Numbered from the stretch's first letter, positions 1 through 11,279 are shown. The stretch is DNA of 64,000 bases from Blautia hansenii DSM 20583 (GCF_002222595.2 NZ_CP022413.2:2317501-2381500); one strand, 5' to 3'. Notes: generated by a model from the letters alone, not told the origin. Numbers and translations: made by a program.

Positions 1-272
<272 letters not shown>

Positions 273-280
273 TTATTTAT

Positions 281-308
281 AGTATAGTAATATAGCAAAT
301 TACGACAA
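281..308 (-). promoter_or_regulatory. Probable guaB promoter
   Basis: On the minus strand a TTGTCG -35 box (303-308) is followed after 16 bp by TATACT (281-286), which puts transcription start about 20 bp upstream of the guaB ATG. Found by eye; the -35 box is a 4/6 match. Confidence 0.45.
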
Positions 309-313
309 AACTG

Positions 314-814
314 TCAATCCATAAAGACCTTTCTCGGACATGATTTTTGAATATTTTCAAGTAATGTCTGATCAGGCTCCAGCAATACTTTGCAGATTTC
401 CTTCTCATCGGGAATAATCATGGCATATACCTTGTGTTCTTTATTTCCTGATGAAAAATCTAAAACTTTTAATTTTGTGTTATGATTTTGATAATCCATT
501 CTATGTGAATTGACAGGTGCCATAATCTCCATCTTTGCCAAATCAAAGGACTGTACACGTTTTCTCTTTGATTTTGCCATAATTTTATCAATATCTAATT
601 CACCGTTTACATAGACATACTCATATTCCAAATCCAGATTTGGTAAAATAAAATATGCCGCAATACCAAGACCAAGTGTTAAAACCCATACCAACGGAAT
701 GATTATACCCACTACTGCCGTTGCTGCAATTACTCCTATCAGCAGGAATTTAATTACTTTGTCTTTTCCAGTCTGCTCCTTTTTAACCAGCAGCTCTGAA
801 TACGAGTCATTCAT
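314..814 (-). CDS. DUF6106-like small membrane protein
   Basis: A 166-aa protein of unknown function. A charged N-terminus (about 1-21) precedes two hydrophobic segments (about 22-42 and 43-57) that probably form a membrane hairpin, then a soluble domain that begins with an acidic EYEYVYVNGELDID stretch and basic KSKRKR. The layout, with a PH-like domain after two helices, matches the DUF6106 family seen in Lachnospiraceae next to groEL or guaB; the family assignment is from memory. The start is ATG at 812-814. It lies between the groEL terminator and the guaB promoter and may be its own transcription unit. Confidence 0.7.
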   Translation of the reverse strand: MNDSYSELLVKKEQTGKDKVIKFLLIGVIAATAVVGIIIPLVWVLTLGLGIAAYFILPNLDLEYEYVYVNGELDIDKIMAKSKRKRVQSFDLAKMEIMAPVNSHRMDYQNHNTKLKVLDFSSGNKEHKVYAMIIPDEKEICKVLLEPDQTLLENIQKSCPRKVFMD

Positions 815-881
815 TCTTTCTTCCTCCTATGTCTTCTGTTTTCTAACAAACAGTGTATCACAAATGCCCCTTTGTTGCAAG

Positions 882-918
882 AAAGGAAAAGCCGGTGTTC
901 CTGCTTTGAACACCGGCT
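882..918 (-). terminator. Terminator after groEL
   Basis: An 11-bp perfect stem (890-900 with 908-918; arm AGCCGGTGTTC) lies 15 bp past the groEL stop. On the minus strand it is followed by TTTTCCTTTC, a short and imperfect T tract. Confidence 0.75.
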
Positions 919-932
919 AAAAACCTATTTTC

Positions 933-2943
<2,011 letters not shown>

Positions 2944-2954
2944 CCGATAGTCAT

Positions 2955-2983
2955 ATATTAGTTAATTTCATCCAATTTCGCAA
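2955..2983 (-). promoter_or_regulatory. Probable groESL promoter
   Basis: A TTGCGA -35 box (2978-2983), 17-bp spacer and TAATAT -10 box (2955-2960) on the minus strand sit directly upstream of the CIRCE, so HrcA bound there would block the start of transcription. Confidence 0.55.
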
Positions 2984-3097
2984 CTGTATATAGCAACTCT
3001 TTTCCCGTATTTATCTTCTATTTTCTCTCATTTTCTAATTTTTTCTCTTGTTTTTTCAGCTTTTTGTTTTTGTGCGGATTTTATAGATATTTTAGAA

Positions 3098-3131
3098 AAG
3101 GGGCTGTCGCATCAAGCAAACAGCCTCTTTC
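3098..3131 (-). terminator. Terminator after codY
   Basis: On the minus strand an AGAGGCTGT arm pairs with ACAGCCCCT and is followed by TTTTCT, just past the codY stop. Confidence 0.7.
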
Positions 3132-3132
3132 A

Positions 3133-3921
3133 TTATTTCTTCACTAATTTTCTTTTCTTAATTTCTTCCAGTTCATCAAAAATAACTTCATTTAATACCT
3201 TAATGTAGGTTCCTTTCATTCCTGAGGAACGGGACTCTATTACGCCTGCACTCTCGAATTTTCTAAGGGCATTGACTATCACGGATCTTGTAATACCTAC
3301 TCGGTCAGCAATTTTACTTGCTACCAGAATTCCCTCTTCACCGTTAAGTTCATCAAAAATATGAATAATTGCCTCTAATTCAGAAAAAGATAATGTACTG
3401 AATGCAGATTTAACTACTTGAATTTTTCTGTTTTCTTCTGCATTTTCCTCATGTACGGACCGCATCATTTCCAATCCGACTACGGTTGTACCATATTCAC
3501 TGACAATAATATCCTCAATGTCATAAGGCTTCGCACTGCGATACATGAATAAAGTGCCCAGTCTTTCTCCTGCAATATCAATGGGACTTATAATTGCCAT
3601 ATATCGGCTAATCTGCTCATCCTCAAATCCAAGAGTCTGTAAATTTACATTTTCTTTTGTAGACAGCACACCCAGCAGTCTTTCATTTAAAAGATTGTCT
3701 ATATAGCCGCCCACTTCACTGTCAATCAATTCAGTAATTCTATCTACCCCGGGACAATTTCCTACACCTAATACTTTTCCTTTTTTACTCATTACTAAAA
3801 TGTTTGAATCCAGTGTTTCTACCATGACTTCACATATATCATTGAATAGAACTTTTGAAGCATGATTATTGTGAAGAAGCTTATTTATCTTTCTGGTCTT
3901 ATCTAATAATTGTACGCTCAT
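3133..3921 (-). CDS. codY: Global GTP/branched-chain amino acid sensing repressor CodY
   Basis: CodY represses nutrient-scavenging genes when GTP and branched-chain amino acids are plentiful. The 262-aa protein has an N-terminal GAF ligand domain (MSVQLLDKTRKINKLL onward) and a C-terminal winged HTH with the typical ASKIADRVGITRSVIVNALRK recognition region and SRSSGMKGTYIKVLN end, as in B. subtilis (259 aa). A longer frame opens at 3987, but the ATG at 3921 has a GGAGGT site at ideal spacing and matches the family start. Unlike in Bacillus, where codY lies downstream of xerC-clpQY, here it follows topA and has its own promoter. Confidence 0.97.
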   Translation of the reverse strand: MSVQLLDKTRKINKLLHNNHASKVLFNDICEVMVETLDSNILVMSKKGKVLGVGNCPGVDRITELIDSEVGGYIDNLLNERLLGVLSTKENVNLQTLGFEDEQISRYMAIISPIDIAGERLGTLFMYRSAKPYDIEDIIVSEYGTTVVGLEMMRSVHEENAEENRKIQVVKSAFSTLSFSELEAIIHIFDELNGEEGILVASKIADRVGITRSVIVNALRKFESAGVIESRSSGMKGTYIKVLNEVIFDELEEIKKRKLVKK

Positions 3922-4014
3922 GGCGACCTCCTTTCTCCTCTTTCCCTGTTTTCGCTTAAATTCTTCATTTCTTACGGAAATCAGCAAAACAAGATTACTT
4001 CTTCTGTCTTTTTT

Positions 4015-4043
4015 ATTCTATCACACAATATTTCTGAAATCAA
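4015..4043 (-). promoter_or_regulatory. Probable codY promoter
   Basis: A TTGATT -35 box (4038-4043), 17-bp spacer and TAGAAT -10 box (4015-4020) on the minus strand, about 95 bp upstream of the codY start. Confidence 0.55.
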
Positions 4044-4115
4044 TGTGTAGTTTTACTATTTTCAGTCTTTTTAGTAGTTTTCTAATAATTTATACAATCT
4101 AAACATCCAAATTAT

Positions 4116-6203
4116 TTACTGATTATCGTCATTTTCCTTTGGCTTTGCCATAACATATCCACAGTGTTCATCTGCACATACCAATTTATTGCCTTTTTCT
4201 AACATATAGCCGCCACAGGAAGGACATTTTTCCTTTGAAGGACGCTGCCATGACATAAATTCACATTCCGGATTATTTTCGCACCCATAGTACAAACGTC
4301 CCTTTTTGCTTCTTTTTACTACAATGTCTTTTCCGCACACAGGGCAAGGCACTCCGATTTTTTCCAGATATGGTTTTGTATTTTTACATTCCGGAAAACC
4401 GGGACAGGCAAGAAATTTCCCATGAGGTCCATACTTAATTACCATATTTCTTCCGCACTGCTCGCAGATTACATCGGTTACCTCATCTTCGATTTTAACC
4501 TGTTCCAATTCTTTTTCCGCTGTCTTTACCGCTTCATCTAAATCAGGATAAAAGTTTCGAATGACCGTTTTCCACTGCACCTTTCCTTCACCCACATAAT
4601 CCAAAAGCTCTTCCATCGTTGCCGTAAAGTTCACGTCTACAATACTTGGAAATGCTTCCTTCATAATATTATTTACCACTTCGCCAAGCTCTGTCATATA
4701 CAAATTTTTGTTTTCCTTTGCCACATATCTTCTGGCAATAATCGTAGTAATAGTAGGCGCATAGGTACTTGGTCTTCCAATTCCTTTTTCTTCCAATGCT
4801 TTTACAAGAGCCGCCTCTGTATAATGTGTCGGAGGCTGTGTAAAGTGCTGCTGCTCCTGAAAGCTGTTAAACGCAAGCTTAGTATTTTCATCCAGACTTT
4901 TCATTAAAAACTGATTTTCTGATTTTGCATCATCTTCCTGTGTATACACAGCCATGAAACCGTCAAATTTCAGTTTAGACGCTGACACAGTAAAATAATA
5001 TTCTCCGCCCTGAATTTTTACAGAAATTGTTTCATATTTTGCCTGCTGCATTCTGCTTGCTGCAAAACGTTTCCATATCAGCTGATATAAACGATACTGG
5101 TCTCGGGAAAGAGACTCCTTTAAGGATAAGGGTGTACGGCTGATATCTGTGGGACGGATTGCCTCGTGAGCATCCTGAATTTTCTTTTTGCTGTCATCCT
5201 TTTTCTCTGCTGTTGCCAGATATTCCTCTCCGAATTCTGATGCAATGTAGGTTCTTGCTGCATAATCCGCTTCTTCTGAAATACGTGTGGAATCTGTACG
5301 CAGGTAAGTGATAATACCAATCGTTCCGCTTCCTTTTACATCTACGCCTTCATATAACTGCTGCGCCAGACGCATTGTTTTTTGTGTGGAAAAATTGAGT
5401 ACCTTAGATGCTTCCTGTTGAAGGGTACTGGTTGTAAAGGGTAGAGGAGCTTTTTTGCTGCGCTCTCCTTTTTTTACTTCTGCAATACGATATTCTGCAT
5501 CTTTTAATTCGCTTAAAATCTTATCCATTTCTTCTTTGGAATGAATATTGATTTTTTTATTTTTATTTCCGTAAAATTTAGCTATTATAGGTTTCTTTTC
5601 TCCCTCTACGGAAAACTCAGCATCTAAGGTCCAGTATTCTTCCGGTATGAAATTATTGATTTCGTCTTCTCTGTCCCCAATAATTCTAAGTGCCACAGAC
5701 TGTACACGCCCTGCACTTAAACCTCTTTTTACTTTTGCCCACAGCACCGGACTGATTTTATAGCCTACCATACGGTCTAAAATACGCCGTGTCTGCTGTG
5801 CATCTACTAAATCCATGTTAATATCTCTTGCCTCTTTAATAGAAGCTTTTACTGCTGTTTTTGTAATTTCGTTAAAGGTAATACGGCGCATCTTCTTTTC
5901 ATCAAGCTTTAATGAATTTGAAAGATGCCATGAAATTGCCTCTCCTTCACGGTCGGGGTCAGTTGCCAGATACACTTTATCTGCTTTTTTCGCAGCTTTT
6001 CGAAGAGCTGCCAGTATATCCCCCTTTCCTCGAATAGTTATATATTTAGGTTCGAAGTCATTGTCTACATCAATTCCAAGCTGACTTTTTGGCAAATCTC
6101 TCACATGTCCATTGGATGCCATTACTTCATAATTTGAGCCGAGAAATTTTTTAATTGTTTTCACTTTTGCCGGTGACTCCACAATCACTAGATATTTCGC
6201 CAT
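4116..6203 (-). CDS. topA: DNA topoisomerase I (type IA)
   Basis: Relaxes negative supercoils by transient single-strand cleavage. The 695-aa protein starts with a Toprim domain (VIVESPAK with catalytic Glu9; metal-binding D82-x-D84 in ATDPDREGEA), then the type IA core with the active tyrosine at about Y300 in GIITYLRTDSTRIS. At the C-terminus are three zinc fingers: CEQCG...CPGFPEC, CPVCG...CENNPEC and CPSCG...CADEHC. The ATG at 6203 lies one base after the dprA stop, and its GGAGG site is inside the last dprA codons, so topA is translationally linked to dprA, the usual Firmicute arrangement. Confidence 0.98.
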   Translation of the reverse strand: MAKYLVIVESPAKVKTIKKFLGSNYEVMASNGHVRDLPKSQLGIDVDNDFEPKYITIRGKGDILAALRKAAKKADKVYLATDPDREGEAISWHLSNSLKLDEKKMRRITFNEITKTAVKASIKEARDINMDLVDAQQTRRILDRMVGYKISPVLWAKVKRGLSAGRVQSVALRIIGDREDEINNFIPEEYWTLDAEFSVEGEKKPIIAKFYGNKNKKINIHSKEEMDKILSELKDAEYRIAEVKKGERSKKAPLPFTTSTLQQEASKVLNFSTQKTMRLAQQLYEGVDVKGSGTIGIITYLRTDSTRISEEADYAARTYIASEFGEEYLATAEKKDDSKKKIQDAHEAIRPTDISRTPLSLKESLSRDQYRLYQLIWKRFAASRMQQAKYETISVKIQGGEYYFTVSASKLKFDGFMAVYTQEDDAKSENQFLMKSLDENTKLAFNSFQEQQHFTQPPTHYTEAALVKALEEKGIGRPSTYAPTITTIIARRYVAKENKNLYMTELGEVVNNIMKEAFPSIVDVNFTATMEELLDYVGEGKVQWKTVIRNFYPDLDEAVKTAEKELEQVKIEDEVTDVICEQCGRNMVIKYGPHGKFLACPGFPECKNTKPYLEKIGVPCPVCGKDIVVKRSKKGRLYYGCENNPECEFMSWQRPSKEKCPSCGGYMLEKGNKLVCADEHCGYVMAKPKENDDNQ

Positions 6204-6204
6204 G

Positions 6205-7080
6205 TCAACCTCCTGTTCTGGTATAATAATTTTTTACAGGCTCTATAATAAGACCTTCCAGCTCCAGCTTCAATAAAATCTCCATAATTTCTCCTGATTT
6301 TAAAGGAACTTCCTGAAAGATTTCTTCTATATTTTTAGGCTGTAAATCCAGACAACTATACACCATTTCTTCATGGCTTGCAAGCCATATCTTTGATTTA
6401 TGGAGGAAATCCCCCTTCTTTTCCGGTAAAATCTGAAGTTCAGACAAAATACTTTCTACCGAATTCGCAATTCCCGCTCCGTCGGCAATCAGCAGATTAC
6501 ACCCTTCACTTAAAGCATCATCTACTCTACCCGGAACGGCAAAAACTGTCTTTCCCTGCTCCAAAGCATAGTTTGCCGTAATTAAAGAACCGCTTTTTTT
6601 CTTAGCTTCCACTACAAGAACTAAATCAGCCAATCCGCTGATAATCCTGTTTCGTCTTGGAAAGTTGCCGGCAAAAGGCAGCGTCTGATTTTCAAACTCT
6701 GACAACACTCCTCCTTTTTTTATAATTTCCTCGTAAAGTCTCTGATTTTGCTTTGGATAACAAATATCCACACCGCATCCCAACACTGCATAAGTATTTC
6801 CACCTACATCCAAAGCCCCTTTGTGCGCATTTGCATCAATCCCCTTTGCCAGTCCGCTGATAATCTGCACGCCCTGCTGTGCCAGCTCTTTTGCAAAGCG
6901 ATATGCCTGATAAGCCCCGTAATGACTACACACACGTGCACCTACAATAGCAACCGTTTTTCCGGTTTCCAGCGGAAGTTTGCCTTTTACATAGATTGTT
7001 TGGGGCATATTTTCATAGACTAACAGCCGTTTGGGATATTTCTCCTCAAATCTGCTGCATTGCCAAATTTTTTCTGTCAT
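6205..7080 (-). CDS. dprA: DNA-processing protein DprA
   Basis: DprA binds incoming single-stranded DNA and loads RecA during natural transformation. The 291-aa protein has the Rossmann-like domain (VAIVGARVCSHYG, SGLAKGIDANAHKGAL, LGCGVDICYP, SEFENQTLPFAGNFPRRNRIISGL, KKKSGSLITANYALEQGK) and a C-terminal winged helix. It lacks the N-terminal SAM-like domain of longer homologues, which is common in Lachnospiraceae. It sits 12 bp behind comM with a GGAGGAG site before the ATG. No other competence machinery is visible here, so its use in transformation is unproven. Confidence 0.95.
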   Translation of the reverse strand: MTEKIWQCSRFEEKYPKRLLVYENMPQTIYVKGKLPLETGKTVAIVGARVCSHYGAYQAYRFAKELAQQGVQIISGLAKGIDANAHKGALDVGGNTYAVLGCGVDICYPKQNQRLYEEIIKKGGVLSEFENQTLPFAGNFPRRNRIISGLADLVLVVEAKKKSGSLITANYALEQGKTVFAVPGRVDDALSEGCNLLIADGAGIANSVESILSELQILPEKKGDFLHKSKIWLASHEEMVYSCLDLQPKNIEEIFQEVPLKSGEIMEILLKLELEGLIIEPVKNYYTRTGG

Positions 7081-7092
7081 TTCTCTCCTCCA

Positions 7093-8616
7093 TCACCAGT
7101 CCTTCTTCTCTAACGCCCGATACGATACTGCTTTACTGATATGCGATACCTCAATCTTTTCCGATTTTTCCAAATCCGCAATAGTTCTTGCTGTCTTTAA
7201 AATTTTATGATAGACTCGAACACTTAAATTCATTTTTTCATAAGCTCTTTTTAAAAGTTTTTTTCCTTCAAGACTGGTTTCACAGTATTTCTCAATTTCC
7301 TGCCCTTTCAGACGTCCATTAAAAGAATTTTCTTTTCCTTGATAACGTTCCTTCTGAATGTCATAGACTTCTTTTATAATTTCCCTCAGCTCCCTGCTTG
7401 TTTTTCCTTTTTTCTTCTTCCAGAGCTGTTCTTTTGGAACTTGCTTCATCTCTGTGCACAAATCAAAGCGGTCAAAAATCGGTCCGCTGATTTTCCCCAT
7501 ATATTTTGCCACTTCGGTATCAGAGCAGGAGCATTTATTTCTATCCGGATAATAGCCGCAGGGACAGGCATTCATTGCCCCAACAAAAAGAAAATCTGCG
7601 GGGAATTGAAAGTTTCCGCTAACTCTGGAAATACAGATTTTATGTTCTTCCAAAGGCTGTCTTAAAATTTCTAACGTACTTCTGGAAAACTCCGGAAGCT
7701 CATCTAAAAATAAAATCCCTTTATGAGCAAGAGTAATTTCTCCCGGTCTTGGTATCTGTCCGCCTCCTGCCAATGCTTTTGGTGATGCAGTATGATGAGG
7801 CGTACGAAAAGGACGTGTTTTCATAATGGGGTTTTCCTGTGACAAAAGCCCTGCCGCACTGTAAATCCCTGAAATTTCCATTGCCTCCTCTTTTGATAAA
7901 GCCGGAAAAATGCTCGGAATACTTTTTGCTATCATGGTCTTCCCTGAACCTTTTGTACCTATCATCAAAAGATTGTGAAAACCTGCCACCGCAATTACCG
8001 CCGCTTCTTTTGCTGCTTCCTGACCTGCAATTTCACTAAAATCCCATTCCCCTTCATAAACGGCATCCTCCCACTTCTTTGTGGAATTTCTCACTGCTCC
8101 CCAATTTTTAAGAGCAGCACAGTCCGCAAGCTCTCTCATATTTTCCACAGCCAAAATCGGTATCTCATCTATCATCTCAACCTCCTTTGCATTTTCTTTT
8201 GGAATAATACACAAACGGCACTTTTCTTTTACAGCTCTGTCTACAATAGGTAAAATTCCCTTTATTCCTTTGATTTCTCCACTGAGGCTTAATTCTCCTG
8301 CCATACATACGTTTTCTAAGCAGGCAAAATCCAGATACCCAAACGCAGATAAAAGCGCCGCTGCAATAGGTAAATCAAACCCTGTTCCGTCTTTTTTTAC
8401 ATCTGCCGGCGACAGATTAACGGTGATGTGTTTTGCAGGAAAAGAAAAACCTGAATTTCTGAGAGCTGTACAGACTCTGTCCTGTGCTTCCCGCACTCTG
8501 GAGGATAAATAACCCACCATAGAAAATCCGGGAAGCCCATTCCTCACATCTGCTTCTACTTGTATGGGAATACAATTCACCCCTATAATAGTTGCTGACA
8601 TTACTTTTCGAAACAT
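7093..8616 (-). CDS. comM: YifB/ComM family Mg-chelatase-like AAA+ ATPase
   Basis: In transforming bacteria ComM is a hexameric helicase that promotes branch migration during integration of foreign DNA; in Clostridia the family is widespread and its role is inferred. The 507-aa protein has the N-terminal S5-fold ChlI domain (SLVGLP-type NGLPGFSMVG, VNLSPADVKKDGTGFDLPIA), Walker A GTKGSGKT near 220-227, Walker B GILFLDELPEF, a Cys cluster NACPCGYYPDRNKCSC, and the C-terminal sensor helices (SVRVYHKILKTARTIADLE). The ATG is preceded by AGGAGG. First gene of comM-dprA-topA, a DNA-handling operon. Confidence 0.95.
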   Translation of the reverse strand: MFRKVMSATIIGVNCIPIQVEADVRNGLPGFSMVGYLSSRVREAQDRVCTALRNSGFSFPAKHITVNLSPADVKKDGTGFDLPIAAALLSAFGYLDFACLENVCMAGELSLSGEIKGIKGILPIVDRAVKEKCRLCIIPKENAKEVEMIDEIPILAVENMRELADCAALKNWGAVRNSTKKWEDAVYEGEWDFSEIAGQEAAKEAAVIAVAGFHNLLMIGTKGSGKTMIAKSIPSIFPALSKEEAMEISGIYSAAGLLSQENPIMKTRPFRTPHHTASPKALAGGGQIPRPGEITLAHKGILFLDELPEFSRSTLEILRQPLEEHKICISRVSGNFQFPADFLFVGAMNACPCGYYPDRNKCSCSDTEVAKYMGKISGPIFDRFDLCTEMKQVPKEQLWKKKKGKTSRELREIIKEVYDIQKERYQGKENSFNGRLKGQEIEKYCETSLEGKKLLKRAYEKMNLSVRVYHKILKTARTIADLEKSEKIEVSHISKAVSYRALEKKDW

Positions 8617-8694
8617 AATACCTCCTATGTTATTTTTTGTTTTATTTGGAATTTGTTGGCGGAAACGCCAGAATTTTAGAATTTTGATGTATTT

Positions 8695-8723
8695 ACTTTA
8701 CCATATTTTCCGGTATTTTACAA
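8695..8723 (-). promoter_or_regulatory. Probable comM operon promoter
   Basis: A TTGTAA -35 box (8718-8723), 17-bp spacer and TAAAGT -10 box (8695-8700) on the minus strand. A small GC hairpin (TGGCG/CGCCA around 8657-8671) falls in the leader. Confidence 0.4.
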
Positions 8724-8788
8724 TGGAAAAGCACTAAATCTCTTTCTTTCACATAAACTATAATTAAATTACTATGAGGTAAGCTTGT

Positions 8789-9415
8789 GTGAAAACATTT
8801 CTTAAGCCCCTGACTTCGGAAGAAGAAAGCTATTATCTTCAGGAATACAAGCAAGGCAATCTGGAAGCCAAAAATATTTTAATCGAACGAAATCTACGTC
8901 TGGTTGCACATATTGTAAAAAAATATCAGGGTGCTCCGGAGGAAATGGACGACTTAATATCCATTGGCACCATTGGGCTTATCAAAGCCATCCATACCTT
9001 TGATGCCCAAAAAGCAAGCAGGCTTTCCACCTATGCTGCTCGCTGTATTGACAATGAGCTTCTCATGCTTCTTCGCTCCAAAAAAAAGAGCAATAGGGAG
9101 GTATCTCTCTATGACCCTATTGGCACAGATAAAGAAGGAAATGAAATCAGCCTCCTTGACATTATAGAAACAGAGCCTGTGGATGTGGTAAAAAATTATT
9201 CTCTAAAGCAGGATATTGCCCGCCTATACCAGCTGCTCCCAAAAGTTCTTACTACACGGGAACGTGAAATTATTAAGCTGCGCTATGGCCTTTACGGCGA
9301 ACAGGAGCTGACACAGAGAGAAATAGCAAAGCGGCTGAATATCAGCCGCTCTTATGTATCCCGTATTGAAAAAAATGCTATTTTAAAATTAAGAAGCTTC
9401 TTCCCTTCTTCTTAA
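8789..9415 (+). CDS. sigK: SigmaK-like sporulation sigma factor without pro-sequence
   Basis: A sigma70-family factor of 208 aa that closely follows SigmaK, the late mother-cell sporulation factor: NLRLVAHIVKKY, DLISIGTIGLIKAI (region 2), LSTYAARCIDNE, SLYDPIGTDKEGNEISLLD, and region 4 with TQREIAKRLNISRSYVSRIEK. The start is GTG at 8789. B. subtilis pro-SigmaK carries about 20 extra N-terminal residues that SpoIVFB removes; this protein starts almost at the conserved PLTSEEE block and so appears to be made in active form. The gene is uninterrupted (no skin element). A TATAAT box lies at 8759-8764 without a convincing -35. Its 3' end overlaps the convergent U32 gene by 27 bp. Confidence 0.9.
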   Translation: MKTFLKPLTSEEESYYLQEYKQGNLEAKNILIERNLRLVAHIVKKYQGAPEEMDDLISIGTIGLIKAIHTFDAQKASRLSTYAARCIDNELLMLLRSKKKSNREVSLYDPIGTDKEGNEISLLDIIETEPVDVVKNYSLKQDIARLYQLLPKVLTTREREIIKLRYGLYGEQELTQREIAKRLNISRSYVSRIEKNAILKLRSFFPSS

Positions 9416-10624
9416 AATATCATATACCTCTACTTCTGTTCCCAAATCCACATATAAGGTCTGTTGTGGGTGTGGAGCGCTTTCCATAGCCTGTCCTTCT
9501 TCATCAAAAATACCCTTTACCGAAACCTTCAGGTTTCTTCCGTCCGGTTTCATAACCTCAATCGTTTCACCCAGCAAGAACTTATTCCTCTGGGTGATGC
9601 GATAGAGCCCGCCTTCTCTCTTTTCTTCTGCATATCCCAGATAAGTATAGCCCTTTTCGTAGGTATTGTTATCGTAAATCTGTGTTGTCTCATCCGGCTT
9701 TCCATAGAAAAATCCGGTGGTAAACTGTCTGTAAGTGCAGCTCTTAATCTGCTCCTGATACCATGCCATGTTTTCCTTATATATTTCAGGGTCTTTCAGG
9801 TAATCATCAATGGCTTTTCGATAAGTTCTTGCAACGGTTGCCACATACAGAGCTGTTTTCATTCTTCCTTCGATTTTCAGACTGTCAATTCCCGCATCAA
9901 TAATATCATCGATGTGCTCTATCATACACAAATCTTTAGAATTAAAAATATAAGTGCCTCTTTCATTTTCATAAACCGGCATAACCTCTCCCGGTCTGGT
10001 TTCTTCTACAATAGAATATTTCCAACGGCAAGGATGCGTGCAGGCTCCTCTGTTTGCGTCTCTGCCTGTAAAATAATTCGATAGCAGACAGCGGCCTGAA
10101 TAAGAAATGCACATAGCTCCGTGGATAAAGCTTTCAATTTCCATTTCCTGTGGGATTCTCTGTCTGATTTCTTTAATTTCCTCCAAAGACAGTTCTCTGG
10201 CGCTTACCACCCTTTTTGCCCCCAGCTTCCACCAGAAATCATAAGTTCCGTAATTTGTATTATTTGCCTGTGTACTGATATGTCTTTCTATCTCCGGACA
10301 TATTTCCTTGGCAATCATAAAGACACCGGGATCAGAAATAATCAGTGCATCCGGTTTGATTTCCTTTAATTCTTTAAAATATTCTCTGACACCTTCCAAA
10401 TCCTCATTATGTGCCAGAATATTGGCTGTTACATACACCTTTACCCCATGCTCATGTGCAAAGGCAATTCCTGCTTTCATATCTTCCATGGAAAAGTTTT
10501 TTGCCTTAGCTCTCAAGCCAAAGGCTTCTCCTCCAATATAAACAGCATCTGCTCCAAACATAACAGCAATCTTTAATACCTCCAGACTGCTTGCCGGAAT
10601 TAATAATTCTGGTTTCCGAAGCAT
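9389..10624 (-). CDS. trhP: U32 peptidase-family protein, probable tRNA U34 hydroxylase TrhP
   Basis: U32 family member (ELLIPASSLEVLKIAVMFGADAVYIGG; IESFIHGAMCISYSGRCLLSNY; GACTHPCRW; SLKIEGRMK). It has the Cys set expected of TrhP/RlhA-type proteins that assemble an Fe-S cluster. Gene order with trmR and mltG matches B. subtilis yrrL-yrrM-yrrN-yrrO, in which YrrN/O hydroxylate tRNA uridine 34 from prephenate; here there is a single homologue. The frame opens with two ATGs, 10630 and 10624. GGAGG abuts the first with no spacing, so the second (6-nt spacing, MLRKPELL) is preferred. Older annotation calls this family a collagenase; that role is unlikely. Confidence 0.88.
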   Translation of the reverse strand: MLRKPELLIPASSLEVLKIAVMFGADAVYIGGEAFGLRAKAKNFSMEDMKAGIAFAHEHGVKVYVTANILAHNEDLEGVREYFKELKEIKPDALIISDPGVFMIAKEICPEIERHISTQANNTNYGTYDFWWKLGAKRVVSARELSLEEIKEIRQRIPQEMEIESFIHGAMCISYSGRCLLSNYFTGRDANRGACTHPCRWKYSIVEETRPGEVMPVYENERGTYIFNSKDLCMIEHIDDIIDAGIDSLKIEGRMKTALYVATVARTYRKAIDDYLKDPEIYKENMAWYQEQIKSCTYRQFTTGFFYGKPDETTQIYDNNTYEKGYTYLGYAEEKREGGLYRITQRNKFLLGETIEVMKPDGRNLKVSVKGIFDEEGQAMESAPHPQQTLYVDLGTEVEVYDILRRREEAS

Positions 10625-10637
10625 TTTCATCCTCCTA

Positions 10638-11279
10638 TTACTTCTTAATACTAAGTGTCACTCCATCTCCCAACGGAAGAATGGATGTTTCTAATAACTC
10701 GTGGTTTTTCAGCACATATAAATATTGACGCATTCTTTTATAAATAGTACGATTTCGTCTTTCCACAGCAAAATGGGACTCTATAATATCTCCATCCTGC
10801 AAAACATTATCCGACAGAAGAATGCCTCCTGTTTTCAAAAGCCGCAGAACATCCGGTAAAAAATTAATATACTGTCCTTTTGCAGCATCCATAAAAATAA
10901 AATCAAAGGGCTCTGAAAGTGTCTTTAAAACCTCTTTTGCATCTCCTTCTAAAATCTGAATTTGTTCTTCCTTCCCTGCTTTTTTAAAGTTCTCTTTCGC
11001 AATGGGAATTCGTTTTTCATAATTTTCGATTGTTACGATTTTACATTCTTTTGGTGCGTATGTGCTCATTAAAATAGTAGAAAAACCAACTGCAGTTCCT
11101 ACCTCTAAAATCCTTAAAGGTGCTTTTATTTGTAAAAGCACCTTTAAAAAACTTTGCATTTCTCTTCGGATAATCGGAACATAATTCGCCAACGCCTCTT
11201 TTTCCAACTCATTTAAAAAAGGCGTATTCCCTTTATCCAAAGAATTTATATATGTGACCATTCTCTCATCTACAATCAC
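10638..11279 (-). CDS. trmR: SAM-dependent O-methyltransferase, probable TrmR
   Basis: A 213-aa class I methyltransferase of the caffeoyl-CoA/COMT-like group. Motif I ILEVGTAVGFSTILM is at about 57-71, followed by VTIENYEKR, LEGDAKEV, FIFMDAAKGQY and LLSDNVLQDG with acidic metal ligands. By synteny with B. subtilis yrrM this is TrmR, which methylates 5-hydroxyuridine at tRNA position 34 to 5-methoxyuridine, the step after the U32 protein encoded next. The GTG start overlaps the upstream stop by four bases (GTGA) and has a GGAGGAG site. The substrate is inferred from context. Confidence 0.88.
   Translation of the reverse strand: MIVDERMVTYINSLDKGNTPFLNELEKEALANYVPIIRREMQSFLKVLLQIKAPLRILEVGTAVGFSTILMSTYAPKECKIVTIENYEKRIPIAKENFKKAGKEEQIQILEGDAKEVLKTLSEPFDFIFMDAAKGQYINFLPDVLRLLKTGGILLSDNVLQDGDIIESHFAVERRNRTIYKRMRQYLYVLKNHELLETSILPLGDGVTLSIKK

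Noticed and set aside
9464..10084. 206-codon plus-strand frame opposite trhP
   Set aside because: Antisense to a conserved gene, no ribosome site, no recognisable motif.
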